Part shown: piece by piece, positions 46,261-55,562 of the stretch | How the letters are laid out: the number at the start of each line of letters is the position of its first letter | Numbering within the stretch: position 1 is the first letter of the stretch | NCBI RefSeq assembly: GCF_016446285.1 | Contig: NZ_CP054140.1 | Span: forward strand, 2,842,001-2,906,000 | Length of the DNA: 64,000 nucleotides | From: Desulfobulbus oligotrophicus | Lineage (GTDB): Bacteria > Desulfobacterota > Desulfobulbia > Desulfobulbales > Desulfobulbaceae | Reading direction: 5' to 3' | Notes under the pieces: generated by a model | Seen by the model: only the letters and a program-made list of their open reading frames with translations | What the model was told of the DNA's origin: nothing | Databases searched by the model: none | Translations under genes and position numbers: made by a program

Positions 46261-47394
46261 ATGACAAAACCCAGTGTACAACAAACCAGGCCCCAGACAA
46301 AAAAAGAGGAAAAAAAAGAAGAGGTAAAGGAACAGAAAAAGCCGGCAGTCAAAAGGAAATCCAGGGCAAAAAACGCCCCACCCTCCTCAAAGAAAACCAA
46401 ACGAACGAAACGACCCCGAAAACCAAAACTGTCAACCCGGCAGCTGATCGCCTGGATCGGTGTGGAAGTATTAGGTCTGACCATCACCGCAGTCATCGGT
46501 ATCATCGTCCTGCTGGGATACACGGCTGCCGGATTTTCCGGATCGGAATTTTTCGCCCACCTGTTGCCTTTTGCCCTGGGTGTGCTGGTCATGATGCTTG
46601 TCTTTGCTGCACTGTTAGCAGGCTGGATGCGACTGCGCACCTGGCTGCACCGGAAAAACACCTATGCACCAGCAATTGTGGCCCTGGTTCTTGTTGTGAT
46701 AAGCGGGGGTTTCACGCTGAAGGGTGATTTCTTTTTCGCCTTCAACCAGTTCCGGATCCTGATCGGCGGCAAGGCAGAGGCCGGCCGGGCAACCCTCACT
46801 CACCAGGTGTATGCAGCGTACCGTCGTATAGACCCGGAGCAGCTGTTGCAACTGATTGAACGGGCCAAACCCTACAGTGCGGAAATCAATGCTGCGGCCA
46901 AGGCCTTTCGTCTTGACCCGGATCTGCTTCTTGGATTGGCTGCCACAGAGTCGTCCTTTCTGCCCCGTGAGAGCAAAGACGGTGGCCAGGGACTCTTTCA
47001 AATCACCCGGATCCCTGAAGCCGCCGCGCAAGAGGCAGCCCGATCCCTGGGTATCGACAAGCCCCTGATAAGCGATCATCGCCACAACGGTTACCTTGCG
47101 GCAGCTACTTTAGCACACTATCTCAGGCAGATGAACGGGGATCTGTTCCTTGGTCTGCTCGCCTACAATATAGGCCCCCGAAATGGCGGCCTTCGCTTTA
47201 TAATGCAGCAGTACGGTGCTACTGACTTTGTCACCATTCAACCGTATCTGCAGCAGCTGCCGCGTGATTACCCCATCCGCACACTCTGTAACAGCCTAGC
47301 CTTCCGACTGTTTCGTACGGAGGGGAAACTGCTGGCCTATGAGGAAGGACTCAACGCCGTGCGTATTCAGCATATCGGTATCCCCGGCCTGTAA
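46261..47394 (+). CDS. Membrane-anchored lytic transglycosylase (SLT fold)
   Basis: A 377-aa protein (start at 46261; another ATG 24 codons upstream is possible). Residues 1-60 are strongly basic and rich in Lys, then three membrane segments follow (about 61-85, 95-120, 135-155). The periplasmic part from about residue 205 is an SLT domain: catalytic Glu in LLGLAATESSFLPRES, then GGQGLFQITRIPEAA and LLAYNIGPRNGG. It cleaves peptidoglycan glycan chains to anhydro-muropeptides. The basic cytoplasmic tail plus three-segment anchor is an unusual layout for this family. The preceding gap and the convergent tetR gene leave it alone. Confidence 0.85.
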   Translation: MTKPSVQQTRPQTKKEEKKEEVKEQKKPAVKRKSRAKNAPPSSKKTKRTKRPRKPKLSTRQLIAWIGVEVLGLTITAVIGIIVLLGYTAAGFSGSEFFAHLLPFALGVLVMMLVFAALLAGWMRLRTWLHRKNTYAPAIVALVLVVISGGFTLKGDFFFAFNQFRILIGGKAEAGRATLTHQVYAAYRRIDPEQLLQLIERAKPYSAEINAAAKAFRLDPDLLLGLAATESSFLPRESKDGGQGLFQITRIPEAAAQEAARSLGIDKPLISDHRHNGYLAAATLAHYLRQMNGDLFLGLLAYNIGPRNGGLRFIMQQYGATDFVTIQPYLQQLPRDYPIRTLCNSLAFRLFRTEGKLLAYEEGLNAVRIQHIGIPGL

Positions 47395-47439
47395 GTACAG
47401 CTGTGTGCACAGACTTCAAAAACCGATCTTTAAAAAAAC

Positions 47440-48093
47440 TCAACCAGATGATTGAGCATCATCTTCTACAGTAACTTTGTCTGTGCTGAGCATGCGAATC
47501 ATGCCTTCAACCAGGGCTGGGGCCTCTTTCTTCAGATCAAACAGATCCGGAGTCATAATCCAGTTGGCAAGAAGACCGTGAATAAAGCAAAGAATACAGA
47601 CAGCTCCGTAATGCTCATCACTGGTGGGAGGTAGTTGTCCTTTTTCCTTGATATTACGCAGAGCGACCAGCAAACTCTGCAATCGCTGCCGGCGGATGGT
47701 GATGTGAAGTTGACGAAAGGCCTCGGTATCTTTACTTCGGTCACTGGCATCAAACAGAATACGGAACATCTGCTGTTGCCGGGGATCATCAACGAGGTTG
47801 GTCAAAAATGAAATATAGAGTGTTTTCATCTTGCCAAGCGGATCAGGTTCGTTTGGATTCTCACTGGCCATGGCAAGTGGTGCATAGAGCTGCACCACCT
47901 GATCCCAGAGTGCTGTCAGCAACTCTCCCTTGTTGGCAAAATGCCAGTAAATCGCACCTCTTGACACACCTGCCATTTTGGCAATATCGGCCAGAGAGGA
48001 GCGGGCCACCCCTTTAAGGCTGAAGACCCGAAGTGCAGCATCAAGGACTTTGCTGCGTGTCTCCAGAGCCTCTTCTTTTGATCTCCTTGCCAT
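47440..48093 (-). CDS. TetR-family repressor, AcrR/TtgR type
   Basis: A 217-aa repressor. The N-terminal helix-turn-helix is SLADIAKMAGVSRGAIYWHFANKGELL, the form found in AcrR and TtgR, and the C-terminal part is a TetR_C-type ligand domain (LFDASDRSKDTEAFRQL). It is the last gene on the efflux operon's strand, 84 bp after the outer-membrane gene. Its probable target is the AcrR-like palindrome found over the promoter of the efflux operon. Usually such repressors are divergent from the pump; here it follows the pump. Confidence 0.9.
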   Translation of the reverse strand: MARRSKEEALETRSKVLDAALRVFSLKGVARSSLADIAKMAGVSRGAIYWHFANKGELLTALWDQVVQLYAPLAMASENPNEPDPLGKMKTLYISFLTNLVDDPRQQQMFRILFDASDRSKDTEAFRQLHITIRRQRLQSLLVALRNIKEKGQLPPTSDEHYGAVCILCFIHGLLANWIMTPDLFDLKKEAPALVEGMIRMLSTDKVTVEDDAQSSG

Positions 48094-48177
48094 ATCAACC
48101 AGATCCTCATACCGTCTTTACAAACAGCGGACAGACAGATGGCTGTCTTTATCCTGTCCACAGACGTTCGCGATCAC

Positions 48178-49593
48178 CTAGGATCGTTCCTCCCAGCCGC
48201 CACCAAGGGCCTTGTATAAACTGACCTGGTTCAGCAGTTGCTCAAGATAGACCGTCAGACACCGTTGTCGGGCTGTATACAGTGAACGCTGGGCGTCAAG
48301 CAGGGTAAGAAAACTGTCCAGACCATGCTGATAGCGGTTTCTTGCCAGCTCATGATACTCCTGGTTTGCCTGTAGATTTGCTCGTTGTGCCGCCAGCTGG
48401 CGCACATACGTTGCCCTGGCAACCAGGGTGTTGGCAGTTTCCTGAAAAGCGGTCTGAATAGCCTTTTCATACCGGGCGACCAACATATCTTTACGAATTT
48501 CCGCAACATCAAGTTGTGCCTGCAACCGACCGGCCGTAAAAATCGGTAAGGAAATAGAGGGAGCGAACGACCAGATGCCGGAATTTCCACCAAAAAGACG
48601 GGAAAGATCATCACTGGCAAATCCCCCGGCAGCGGTTAAGCTGATCGCAGGAAAGAAGGCTGCACGAGCGGCCCCGATATCTGCGTGTGCACCCTTAAGT
48701 TCGTGCTCAGCGCTCATAACATCCGGCCGTTGCAACAACACACTTGACGCCAGTGGCGATGGCAGATGCAGTGCCAGTTGCTGTTCGTTCAAAGGCGCAG
48801 CCTTCTCCAGAAGTGACACCGGCACAGTGCTCCCAGCCAGCAGGGACAGATCATTGCCATCCTGAGCAACCAACCGCTCGTATAATGCAAGGTTTGCCCT
48901 GGCCGTCTCCAGGCTGGTCCTGGCCTGAGCAAGATCGAGTTGCGTAGCCACACCCTCCCGTTCCCGCTGCTCAATCAACTGAAAAGATTCCTCCTCAATC
49001 CGAAGAGTATCTTCGGTTACGCGCAGCAGTTCCCGGTCAGCCAACCAGGTAAAATAGGCGCGGGCCACCTCTGCCACCAAACTGATATGAACACTTCGAT
49101 GACTCTCCTCCATGGCCAGGTACTGTTCCAGAGCCTGATCACGAAGATGACGCACTCGACCAAAGAGATCAAGTTCATAGGCGGCAATTCCAACTGAAGC
49201 GGAGTACATTTCACTGGTGCCATAGTCGCCGCTGCCGGTCATGGTTCGTTGCTTGCTGCCTGAGCCGTCGGCCATGATGGTGGGGAAAAGTGCGGATCGC
49301 TGAATTCGATACTGAGCCTGGTACGCTTCAACCGTAAGGGCGGATTCGCGAAGGTCACGGTTGTTTGCCAATGCCAGCTCGATCAACGCCTGCAGTTGCG
49401 GGTCTGTAAAGAACCCTCGCCAGCCGAGTTCAGGGCCGGACTGTTGCGGCAGATCACCAGGAGGTTTACCGGCTTTGTCCACAGGCAGCTGATCTGCAAC
49501 CGGCAGTTCCGGGCGGGTATACTCAGGCGCAAGGGAGCAGCCTGAAATGAACAGCCCAAACAGCACGACTGTGAGTCTCGACAAAATCTTCAT
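48178..49593 (-). CDS. Outer-membrane efflux lipoprotein (OprM/NodT family)
   Basis: A 471-aa outer-membrane channel of a tripartite pump. A lipoprotein signal ends in the lipobox FISGC (Cys about 18), and two repeats of the outer-membrane factor domain follow (LALANNRDLRESALTVEAYQAQYRI; QRPDVMSAEHELKGAHADIGAARAAFFPAI). The start is the ATG at 49593, which shares one base with the acrB stop (TGATG) and has CAGGAGG just upstream, so it is translationally coupled. Confidence 0.93.
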   Translation of the reverse strand: MKILSRLTVVLFGLFISGCSLAPEYTRPELPVADQLPVDKAGKPPGDLPQQSGPELGWRGFFTDPQLQALIELALANNRDLRESALTVEAYQAQYRIQRSALFPTIMADGSGSKQRTMTGSGDYGTSEMYSASVGIAAYELDLFGRVRHLRDQALEQYLAMEESHRSVHISLVAEVARAYFTWLADRELLRVTEDTLRIEEESFQLIEQREREGVATQLDLAQARTSLETARANLALYERLVAQDGNDLSLLAGSTVPVSLLEKAAPLNEQQLALHLPSPLASSVLLQRPDVMSAEHELKGAHADIGAARAAFFPAISLTAAGGFASDDLSRLFGGNSGIWSFAPSISLPIFTAGRLQAQLDVAEIRKDMLVARYEKAIQTAFQETANTLVARATYVRQLAAQRANLQANQEYHELARNRYQHGLDSFLTLLDAQRSLYTARQRCLTVYLEQLLNQVSLYKALGGGWEERS

Positions 49594-52500
49594 CAAATCC
49601 CCTCCTGTGCCGACTCAACCTCAGATACTGTTGCTCGTTTAGTTTTAAAGATGCGTAAGATCACCACGAAAAAGACCGGAATAAAAAAAATTGCCAACAC
49701 AGTGGCGGACAGCATGCCGCCAAGAACACCGGTACCGATGGCATGACGACTGTGAGCACCCGCACCGGTGCTGATGGCCAGCGGCAAAACACCCAGCATA
49801 AAGGCCAGAGACGTCATCAGGATCGGACGCAGTCGCATTCGACAGGCCCTGACCGTCGAGTCAATCAAATCCCGACCCTTATCATAACGACGCTTGGCAA
49901 ATTCAACGATCAAGATGGCATTTTTTGCGGAAAGGCCGATGGTGGTCAGCAGTCCGACCTGAAAAAATACATCATTGGCCATACCGCGGGAGTAGGCGGC
50001 AGCCAGGGCTCCCAACACACCCAGCGGCACGGTCAGAATAACTGAAAACGGAACCGACCAGCTTTCATAAAGAGCTGCCAGGCACAAAAACACGACCAGG
50101 ACAGAGATAGCATAAAGAGCAGGCGCTTGTGCACCGGCCTGCTGTTCCTGAAAAGAGGTACCGGTCCACTCATAGCCGATACCGGCAGGCAGTTGGGCTA
50201 CCAGATCGCCGATGATCTTCATGGCATCACCGCTTGATCTGCCGACGGTTGCCTCACCGACGATTTCAACGGCCGGGTTGCCGTTATACCGCTCCAGCCG
50301 GGGTGAGCCAAAGCTCCAGTGACTGTTGATAAAACTGGTGAACGGCACCATCTCGTCACTCATGTTGCGCACATACCAGTGAGCCAGATCTTCCGGTTGC
50401 ATCCGATAAGGAGCATCAGCCTGGACATAGACTTTTTTAACCCGTCCATGATGAACAAAATCATTCACATAGTTGGAGCCCCAGGCCGTTGACAAGGTGG
50501 TGTTGATATCATTAACCGTGACTCCCAGGGCCATTGCCTTTTCAAAGTCAATATCAACGTTAAACTGCGGCCGATCCTCCAAACCATTAGGCCGTACTCT
50601 GGTGAGGTCGGGATTCTGGGCAGCCAGCGCAAGCAGCTGGTTACGTGCCTCAATTAACCGTTCATGCCCCAGACCGGAACGGTCCTGGAGAAAAAAATCA
50701 AAACCCGTTGAATTTCCGAGTCCCGGAATCGCCGGCAGATTAAATGGGAAAACCAACGCTTCCTTAACCTGGGAAAAATGCTCCATGGCCCTATGAATAA
50801 TGGCGTCAACCGACTGCTGTTTATCCTTACGCTGGTTCCAGTGTTTTAATTGAACAAAAACCATCCCCATATTCTGGCCGGTACCGGCAAAGCTGAATCC
50901 CGCCACCGTAAAAACGGTGTTCACATTCTCCTCTTCTGCGGTCATGTAATAATCCCGGGCCTGATCTAAAATCGTCTGGGTGCGATTCATTGTCGCACCT
51001 GTGGGCAGTTGCACCATGGTAAGGAAAACACCCTGATCTTCCTGGGGTAAAAATGAGGTCGGTAATTTGAAAAACAAGAAGCCCATGACACCGATCAACA
51101 GCAGATAGATCAGACTGAATCGACCGGTACGCTTGAGTATGTCGGCAACCCTGTTCCGATATCCGTCGGCACTACGCTCAAACATCCGGTTGAACCAACC
51201 GAAAAAACCGGTCTTGGTTTCATGGTGGCCCTTGGGTATTGGTTTGAGGATCGTCGCACACAAAGCCGGTGTAAGAACCAGAGCCACCAGTACGGAAAGC
51301 GCCATGGCTGAAACAATGGTTATTGAGAACTGACGGTAGATAACACCGGTGGAACCACCAAAAAAGGCCATGGGGACAAACACAGCCGACAGGACCAGAC
51401 CAATCCCTATCAGGGCTCCGGTGATCTGATCCATGGATTTTCGGGTTGCCTCAAGAGGCGACAATCCTTCCTCGCTCATGATACGTTCGACGTTTTCCAC
51501 CACAACGATGGCATCGTCAACGAGCAGCCCGATGGACAGAACCAGCCCGAACATGGTCAGGGTATTAATTGAAAAACCAAAGACCGCCATGATTCCAAAA
51601 GTGCCGAGCAACACAACAGGCACAGCTATGGTCGGAATAAGGGTGGACCGGAAATTCTGCAGAAAAAGATACATAATCAAGAACACCAAAATGATGGCTT
51701 CCACCAGAGTATGGGCCACCTCTTCGATCGAAATCTTGATAAAGGTTGTGGTGTCATACGGATAGATCACCTGCAGTCCCGGCGGAAAATACGGTTGCAG
51801 CTCAGCAAGCTTTGCTCGTACTGCATCCGCTGTATCCAGGGCATTGGCATCGGTGGCAAGCATGATTGCCATGCCTGATGCCGGTTTCCCGTTGAAGGTG
51901 TTATGGCTGTCATAGCTCTCATCGCCGATCTCCACCCGGGCAACATCCTTGATCCGGATCTGGGAGCCGTCACTGTTCACCTTAAGAAGGATGTTGGCAA
52001 ACTCCTCGGGAGAGCTCATCTTCGTCTGCGCCATCATGCTGACGTTTAACTGCTGTTCATCGGTTGAGGGAGTACCACCGATGTCACCCACAGCCACCTG
52101 CTTGTTTTGCGCCTGGATGGCGGCCTTCACATCCACCGGTGTCAGCTGGTAGCTGTTCAGCTTGTGGGGATCGATCCAGATTCGCATTGCATACTGGCTG
52201 CCAAAAATACGGATAGATCCCACGCCTGGTGTTCGACTGAGCGGGTCGCGAAGGGTAGAGACCATAAAGTCGGACAGATCGTTCTTATCCATGCTGCCAT
52301 CGATGGAGGTGAGTCCGACAATCATTAAAAAAGTATCGTTGGATTTCGTTACCTGTACCCCTTCCTGCTGGACCTCCTGGGGCAGCAGGCTGAGAGCCTG
52401 TTGCAGCTTGTTCTGGACCTGAACCTGGGCGATATCGGCATTGGTACCGGCATCAAACGTCAGGATAATGGACACATCGCCCGAAGATGAACTCTGCGAG

Positions 52501-52736
52501 TTCATATAGAGCAGATTGTCGAGGCCGGTCATGTTCTGTTCAATAATCTGGGTGACACTGTCCTCAATGATCTTTGCAGAGGCCCCCGGATACTTGGAGC
52601 TGATCCGTACCGATGGCGGGGCAATTTGCGGATACTGGGCAATGGGCAGCTCCAGAATCGCCAGGGATCCGGCCAGCATGATGACAATGGCAATAACCCA
52701 GGCAAATATGGGACGATCGATAAAGAAACGTACCAT
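49593..52736 (-). CDS. RND multidrug efflux permease, AcrB/MexB (HAE1) family
   Basis: A 1047-aa inner-membrane proton-driven exporter with 12 membrane segments and two large periplasmic loops. The start ([23 protein letters not shown]) is the classic HAE1 N-terminus. The proton-relay Asp pair is in [20 protein letters not shown] and the Lys in [19 protein letters not shown]. Residues 1030-1047 end near the C-terminal basic tail. It lies 3 bp after the adaptor gene. Substrates of this class are broad: dyes, detergents, antibiotics, bile salts. Confidence 0.96.
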   Translation of the reverse strand: MVRFFIDRPIFAWVIAIVIMLAGSLAILELPIAQYPQIAPPSVRISSKYPGASAKIIEDSVTQIIEQNMTGLDNLLYMNSQSSSSGDVSIILTFDAGTNADIAQVQVQNKLQQALSLLPQEVQQEGVQVTKSNDTFLMIVGLTSIDGSMDKNDLSDFMVSTLRDPLSRTPGVGSIRIFGSQYAMRIWIDPHKLNSYQLTPVDVKAAIQAQNKQVAVGDIGGTPSTDEQQLNVSMMAQTKMSSPEEFANILLKVNSDGSQIRIKDVARVEIGDESYDSHNTFNGKPASGMAIMLATDANALDTADAVRAKLAELQPYFPPGLQVIYPYDTTTFIKISIEEVAHTLVEAIILVFLIMYLFLQNFRSTLIPTIAVPVVLLGTFGIMAVFGFSINTLTMFGLVLSIGLLVDDAIVVVENVERIMSEEGLSPLEATRKSMDQITGALIGIGLVLSAVFVPMAFFGGSTGVIYRQFSITIVSAMALSVLVALVLTPALCATILKPIPKGHHETKTGFFGWFNRMFERSADGYRNRVADILKRTGRFSLIYLLLIGVMGFLFFKLPTSFLPQEDQGVFLTMVQLPTGATMNRTQTILDQARDYYMTAEEENVNTVFTVAGFSFAGTGQNMGMVFVQLKHWNQRKDKQQSVDAIIHRAMEHFSQVKEALVFPFNLPAIPGLGNSTGFDFFLQDRSGLGHERLIEARNQLLALAAQNPDLTRVRPNGLEDRPQFNVDIDFEKAMALGVTVNDINTTLSTAWGSNYVNDFVHHGRVKKVYVQADAPYRMQPEDLAHWYVRNMSDEMVPFTSFINSHWSFGSPRLERYNGNPAVEIVGEATVGRSSGDAMKIIGDLVAQLPAGIGYEWTGTSFQEQQAGAQAPALYAISVLVVFLCLAALYESWSVPFSVILTVPLGVLGALAAAYSRGMANDVFFQVGLLTTIGLSAKNAILIVEFAKRRYDKGRDLIDSTVRACRMRLRPILMTSLAFMLGVLPLAISTGAGAHSRHAIGTGVLGGMLSATVLAIFFIPVFFVVILRIFKTKRATVSEVESAQEGI

Positions 52737-52739
52737 GAC

Positions 52740-53939
52740 TTACTCCGTTTTTCCTAAAGAGTCGTTGGCTGCAGGGGATCTTTCTGCAACGGTATTCTTT
52801 GCCTGTTCCACAGCTTTAACAGGCACGCCCGACCGTATTTTTTGCAACCCGGCAACAACGATCCGCTCTCCGATGACAAGACCACGGGTGATAAGGACCT
52901 GTGGGCCGACATTCTGACCGGTTTCAACAATCCTGACATCAACCTCTCCCTTGTCGTTAACCACCATGACATAGGATTGCCCTTTGCTGTTCCGGCTCAG
53001 GCTGACCGAGGGCACCAAGATCGCCTCAGGCCGGTATCCCTTGCTGATCCGGGCACGTACAAACATACCGGGCAACAGCTCCAGCTTGGGGTTGGGGACA
53101 ATCGCCCGGATGGTAACAGTGCCGGTGGTCGGGTTAACAGTCACATCTGAAAACTCAAGAGTACCGGGCTGAGCATACTCACTGCCGTCTTCCAGCAACA
53201 CTCTCACATCAGATGCTCCATTATCGCTCTGTGCTGTAATACCGGCCTCAATCTCTTTTTTGAGTTTGAGGAGTTCAGAACTTGACTGACTGACATCAAC
53301 ATAAAGGGGATCCAGCTGCTGAATGGTTGCCAGGGCATTCGCCTGCTGGGCGGTCACCAGCGCCCCTTCGGTAACTGTTGATTTACCGATACGACCGCCA
53401 ATAGGAGCGGTGACCCGCGTGTATTCAAGGTTGATGCGTGCAGTTGCCAGGGCGGCCTTGGCAGCGGCCACGTCAGCCACTGACTGTCGCCAGTTAGCCT
53501 CGATCTCCACCTGCTCCTGTTCACTGACGGCCTTGGTCCGCACCAGTACACGGTATCGCTCCGCTTTCAAGCGGTTGGAGTGCTCCTGTGCCTCGGCTTT
53601 TGCCAATGCTGCCTTGGCGCTGTCAAACCCTGCCTGATAGGTTGCCGGGTCGATCTGATACAGGAGCTGTCCGGCCTGCACTTCACTGCCTTCGGTGAAC
53701 AACCGTTTCTGAATAATCCCCCCCACCTGCGGACGTACCTCAGCAATACGAAAGGCAGCAGTCCTGCCCGGCAACTCTGTGACCATATCCAACCCTTGCG
53801 GTGCAACGGTGAGGACATCGACCTCCACCGGCATCTGTGCACCTGATCCCGGCTGCGAGGTATCCTTGCAGCCTCCCAGCAAGTGACCAAAGACTAGAAA
53901 TGAGAGAAAAACCATCGTATTTCCAACGATTCTTTTCAT
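52740..53939 (-). CDS. RND efflux membrane-fusion adaptor (AcrA/MexA type)
   Basis: A 399-aa periplasmic lipoprotein linking the permease to the outer-membrane channel. The lipobox is HLLGGC, followed by barrel-sandwich (RPQVGGIIQKRLFTEGSEVQAGQLLYQID), coiled-coil (about 100-170), lipoyl repeat (TRVTAPIGGRIGKSTVTEGALV) and beta-barrel parts (SDVTVNPTTGTVTIRAIVPN). Starting at 53939 puts AGGAG about ten bases upstream; an in-frame GTG-type start eight codons earlier is less likely. First gene of the operon. Confidence 0.93.
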   Translation of the reverse strand: MKRIVGNTMVFLSFLVFGHLLGGCKDTSQPGSGAQMPVEVDVLTVAPQGLDMVTELPGRTAAFRIAEVRPQVGGIIQKRLFTEGSEVQAGQLLYQIDPATYQAGFDSAKAALAKAEAQEHSNRLKAERYRVLVRTKAVSEQEQVEIEANWRQSVADVAAAKAALATARINLEYTRVTAPIGGRIGKSTVTEGALVTAQQANALATIQQLDPLYVDVSQSSSELLKLKKEIEAGITAQSDNGASDVRVLLEDGSEYAQPGTLEFSDVTVNPTTGTVTIRAIVPNPKLELLPGMFVRARISKGYRPEAILVPSVSLSRNSKGQSYVMVVNDKGEVDVRIVETGQNVGPQVLITRGLVIGERIVVAGLQKIRSGVPVKAVEQAKNTVAERSPAANDSLGKTE

Positions 53940-54007
53940 GGACGTAATCTCCTGTGTTCCCAAAATCCCGCTGGGGGACCATTCTTGGCTGACTGAATAA
54001 GGTCGCT

Positions 54008-54036
54008 TTTATACATACAATCATGAATGTATGCAA
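54008..54036 (-). promoter_or_regulatory. Promoter of the efflux operon
   Basis: On the minus strand TTGCAT, exactly 17 nt, then TATAAA. The spacer and -35 are covered by the AcrR-type palindrome, so a repressor bound there would exclude RNA polymerase. About 70 bp before the adaptor start. Confidence 0.65.
54012..54035. promoter_or_regulatory. AcrR/TtgR-type operator palindrome
   Basis: A 24-bp imperfect palindrome with arms TACATACA and AATGTATGCA around a 6-nt centre. The E. coli AcrR operator has the same arms TACATACA and AATGTATG with a different centre, so the match is close. It overlaps the pump promoter. The probable ligand is the TetR repressor at 47440. Confidence 0.8.
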
Positions 54037-54352
54037 ACAAAAAGAGAAAGAATCTGAAAAAATGTGTCCCGTGCAGCTGAACCCAAACCAGGGAATGAGA
54101 ACAGCCGGGTGTTGACAGCGATTCGTTGCTCTCAGCAGACAGTTACCGTCATCCCTGTACCTTTGCTGCCAACCTGATCTCTGCTGCAATCACGGTGTAT
54201 AACGATACCGATCCCCGGCCGGCAGCCATCCCTGTTTATCGTATCATCTTTGTCTCGGATCTTTCAGAGATTGTTTACAGAGAAATCCTTTTGGAAATCC
54301 CACAAAAAAAGGTATTCTTTCCTGAAATTATATCAAAAACAAGAGGCAACAT
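54037..54352. other. Divergent gap between efflux operon and pyrE; no gene seen
   Basis: About 315 bp with no recognisable ORF or RNA. pyrE's ribosome binding site (AGAGG) lies just before its ATG. A possible -10 (TATATC) stands about 20 bp before the ATG but no good -35 was found. Confidence 0.4.
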
Positions 54353-54919
54353 ATGAACGAACGACAGCGTCTTAAAGAACTGCTTTTAGAAAAATCCTAC
54401 CGAAAAGGCACCTTTACACTCACATCCGGTCAGACATCAGACTTTTACGTTGACGGCAAGCAGACAACTTTAGATGCTGAAGGTGCATATTTATGCGGTC
54501 GTCTGCTTTTTAATTTGATTCGTCAGCATCACGAGCCTATCATGGGAGTTGGGGGGATGACTCTGGGAGCAGATCCGCTGGTCACGGCTGTTTCACTGGT
54601 CAGCTATCTGGAGAAAAAACCCATCCCGGCCTTCATCGTCCGCAAGGAGGCAAAAGGTCATGGGACCGGCAACTTTCTTGAAGGTAAGAATAATCTACAG
54701 CCGGGCGGGCTGGTGGCCCTGGTCGAAGATGTGGTCACCACCGGTGGTACACTGTTAAAGGTCATTGAACGGGTCGAGAATGAGGGGTTTCGCGTCGGCC
54801 TGGTGGCCACCATTGTTGACCGGCAGGAAGGCGGTGCTGAAGCTCTTGCAACCAGAGGTTATCCGCTCAAAGCGGTCTTTACCCGCGAACAACTCCTTAA
54901 CAAGGACAAGACACCATGA
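54353..54919 (+). CDS. pyrE: Orotate phosphoribosyltransferase
   Basis: It joins orotate and PRPP to form OMP in pyrimidine synthesis. The 188-aa protein has the N-terminal TFTLTSGQTSDFYVDGK block, substrate lysines in FIVRKEAKGHGTGNFLEG and the PRPP motif VALVEDVVTTGGTLL. Length is normal. Its stop (within CCATGA) overlaps the start of the small Cys-rich gene by 4 bp, so the two are translationally coupled. carA-carB lies elsewhere in the window. Confidence 0.95.
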   Translation: MNERQRLKELLLEKSYRKGTFTLTSGQTSDFYVDGKQTTLDAEGAYLCGRLLFNLIRQHHEPIMGVGGMTLGADPLVTAVSLVSYLEKKPIPAFIVRKEAKGHGTGNFLEGKNNLQPGGLVALVEDVVTTGGTLLKVIERVENEGFRVGLVATIVDRQEGGAEALATRGYPLKAVFTREQLLNKDKTP

Positions 54920-55086
54920 ACTGCAAGGAATGCGGACAACTGTTACAGATTTTACGGCGATGTCGTCAGGTTCGACTGCAGTGTTGCACCTGCAAAAAAG
55001 AATATCAGATTCATGAGGTTGCAGCAGACCTTGATCCGGAAACCGAGGCAGAACTCGAACGATTCACCTGCATTATTTACGACTGA
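54916..55086 (+). CDS. 56-aa dual-CXXC small protein
   Basis: A short gene between pyrE and the PilZ gene. Its product starts MNCKECGQLLQIL and contains two Cys pairs: CKEC at residues 3-6 and CCTC at 23-26, plus a single Cys near the end (TCIIYD). The spacing and the following acidic LDPETEAELE helix match what I remember of a small dual-CXXC (seleno)protein family in deltaproteobacteria; here all positions are Cys (TGC/TGT), not selenocysteine. A zinc-ribbon or redox role is likely. It overlaps pyrE by 4 bp (ATGA) and the PilZ gene by one base (TGATG), so all three are coupled. Too short for routine gene calling. Confidence 0.75.
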   Translation: MNCKECGQLLQILRRCRQVRLQCCTCKKEYQIHEVAADLDPETEAELERFTCIIYD

Positions 55087-55562
55087 TGAACGCATTGCAG
55101 ATAACGGCACATGTCCGCGAAAACGACTCGGCAACACTTATCTGTCCGGCCTGCGGCACAGCTAAACCGATCATGACCAAAACCTTCCGCTACAGTCACC
55201 ACAGCGTCAAGGCACAGTGCCGTTGTCAGCAGGTGTTCACCGTGCTTCTGAACTTCAGAAAAAATTATCGGAAACAGACCAGCCTGTCCGGCACCTATCA
55301 GATCACCGGCAGCAAAGATCCGGGTGGCGGCATTATCCACATCACCAACATATCCCGGGGCGGCCTGGCTTTTACTGTATCAGGAAGACACAATATCAAA
55401 AAAGATCAGGAGCTGTTGCTCGAGTTTCAACTCAACGATAAAAACAAAACCGCACTGAAAAAACAGGCTGTCGTTGTATCAGTACGCCAGAATACTGTTG
55501 GCTGCGCCTTCAGATGTCATGGTGAACTTGATAAAGCTCTGGGATTTTATCTTCAGAACTAA
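55086..55562 (+). CDS. PilZ-domain protein with N-terminal zinc ribbon
   Basis: A 158-aa cytoplasmic protein. Residues 19-48 contain two Cys pairs (LICPACGTAK and AQCRCQ) in a zinc-ribbon-like arrangement. Residues about 58-150 are a PilZ domain with the c-di-GMP motif R-x3-R in FRKNYRKQ and the N-x-S-x2-G motif in ITNISRGGLAF. It should bind c-di-GMP. The last 4 bp overlap the convergent hflX gene. Start ATG shares a base with the upstream stop. Confidence 0.82.
   Translation: MNALQITAHVRENDSATLICPACGTAKPIMTKTFRYSHHSVKAQCRCQQVFTVLLNFRKNYRKQTSLSGTYQITGSKDPGGGIIHITNISRGGLAFTVSGRHNIKKDQELLLEFQLNDKNKTALKKQAVVVSVRQNTVGCAFRCHGELDKALGFYLQN

Noticed and set aside
45768-46727. 319-codon frame before and across the transglycosylase start
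   Set aside because: No recognisable domain, low complexity in the second half, and it runs through the transglycosylase coding region in another frame. The fair ribosome binding site kept it as a question only.
54916-55086. Selenocysteine use in the dual-CXXC protein
   Set aside because: Both motifs use TGC/TGT codons with no in-frame TGA before the stop, so this member uses cysteine only.
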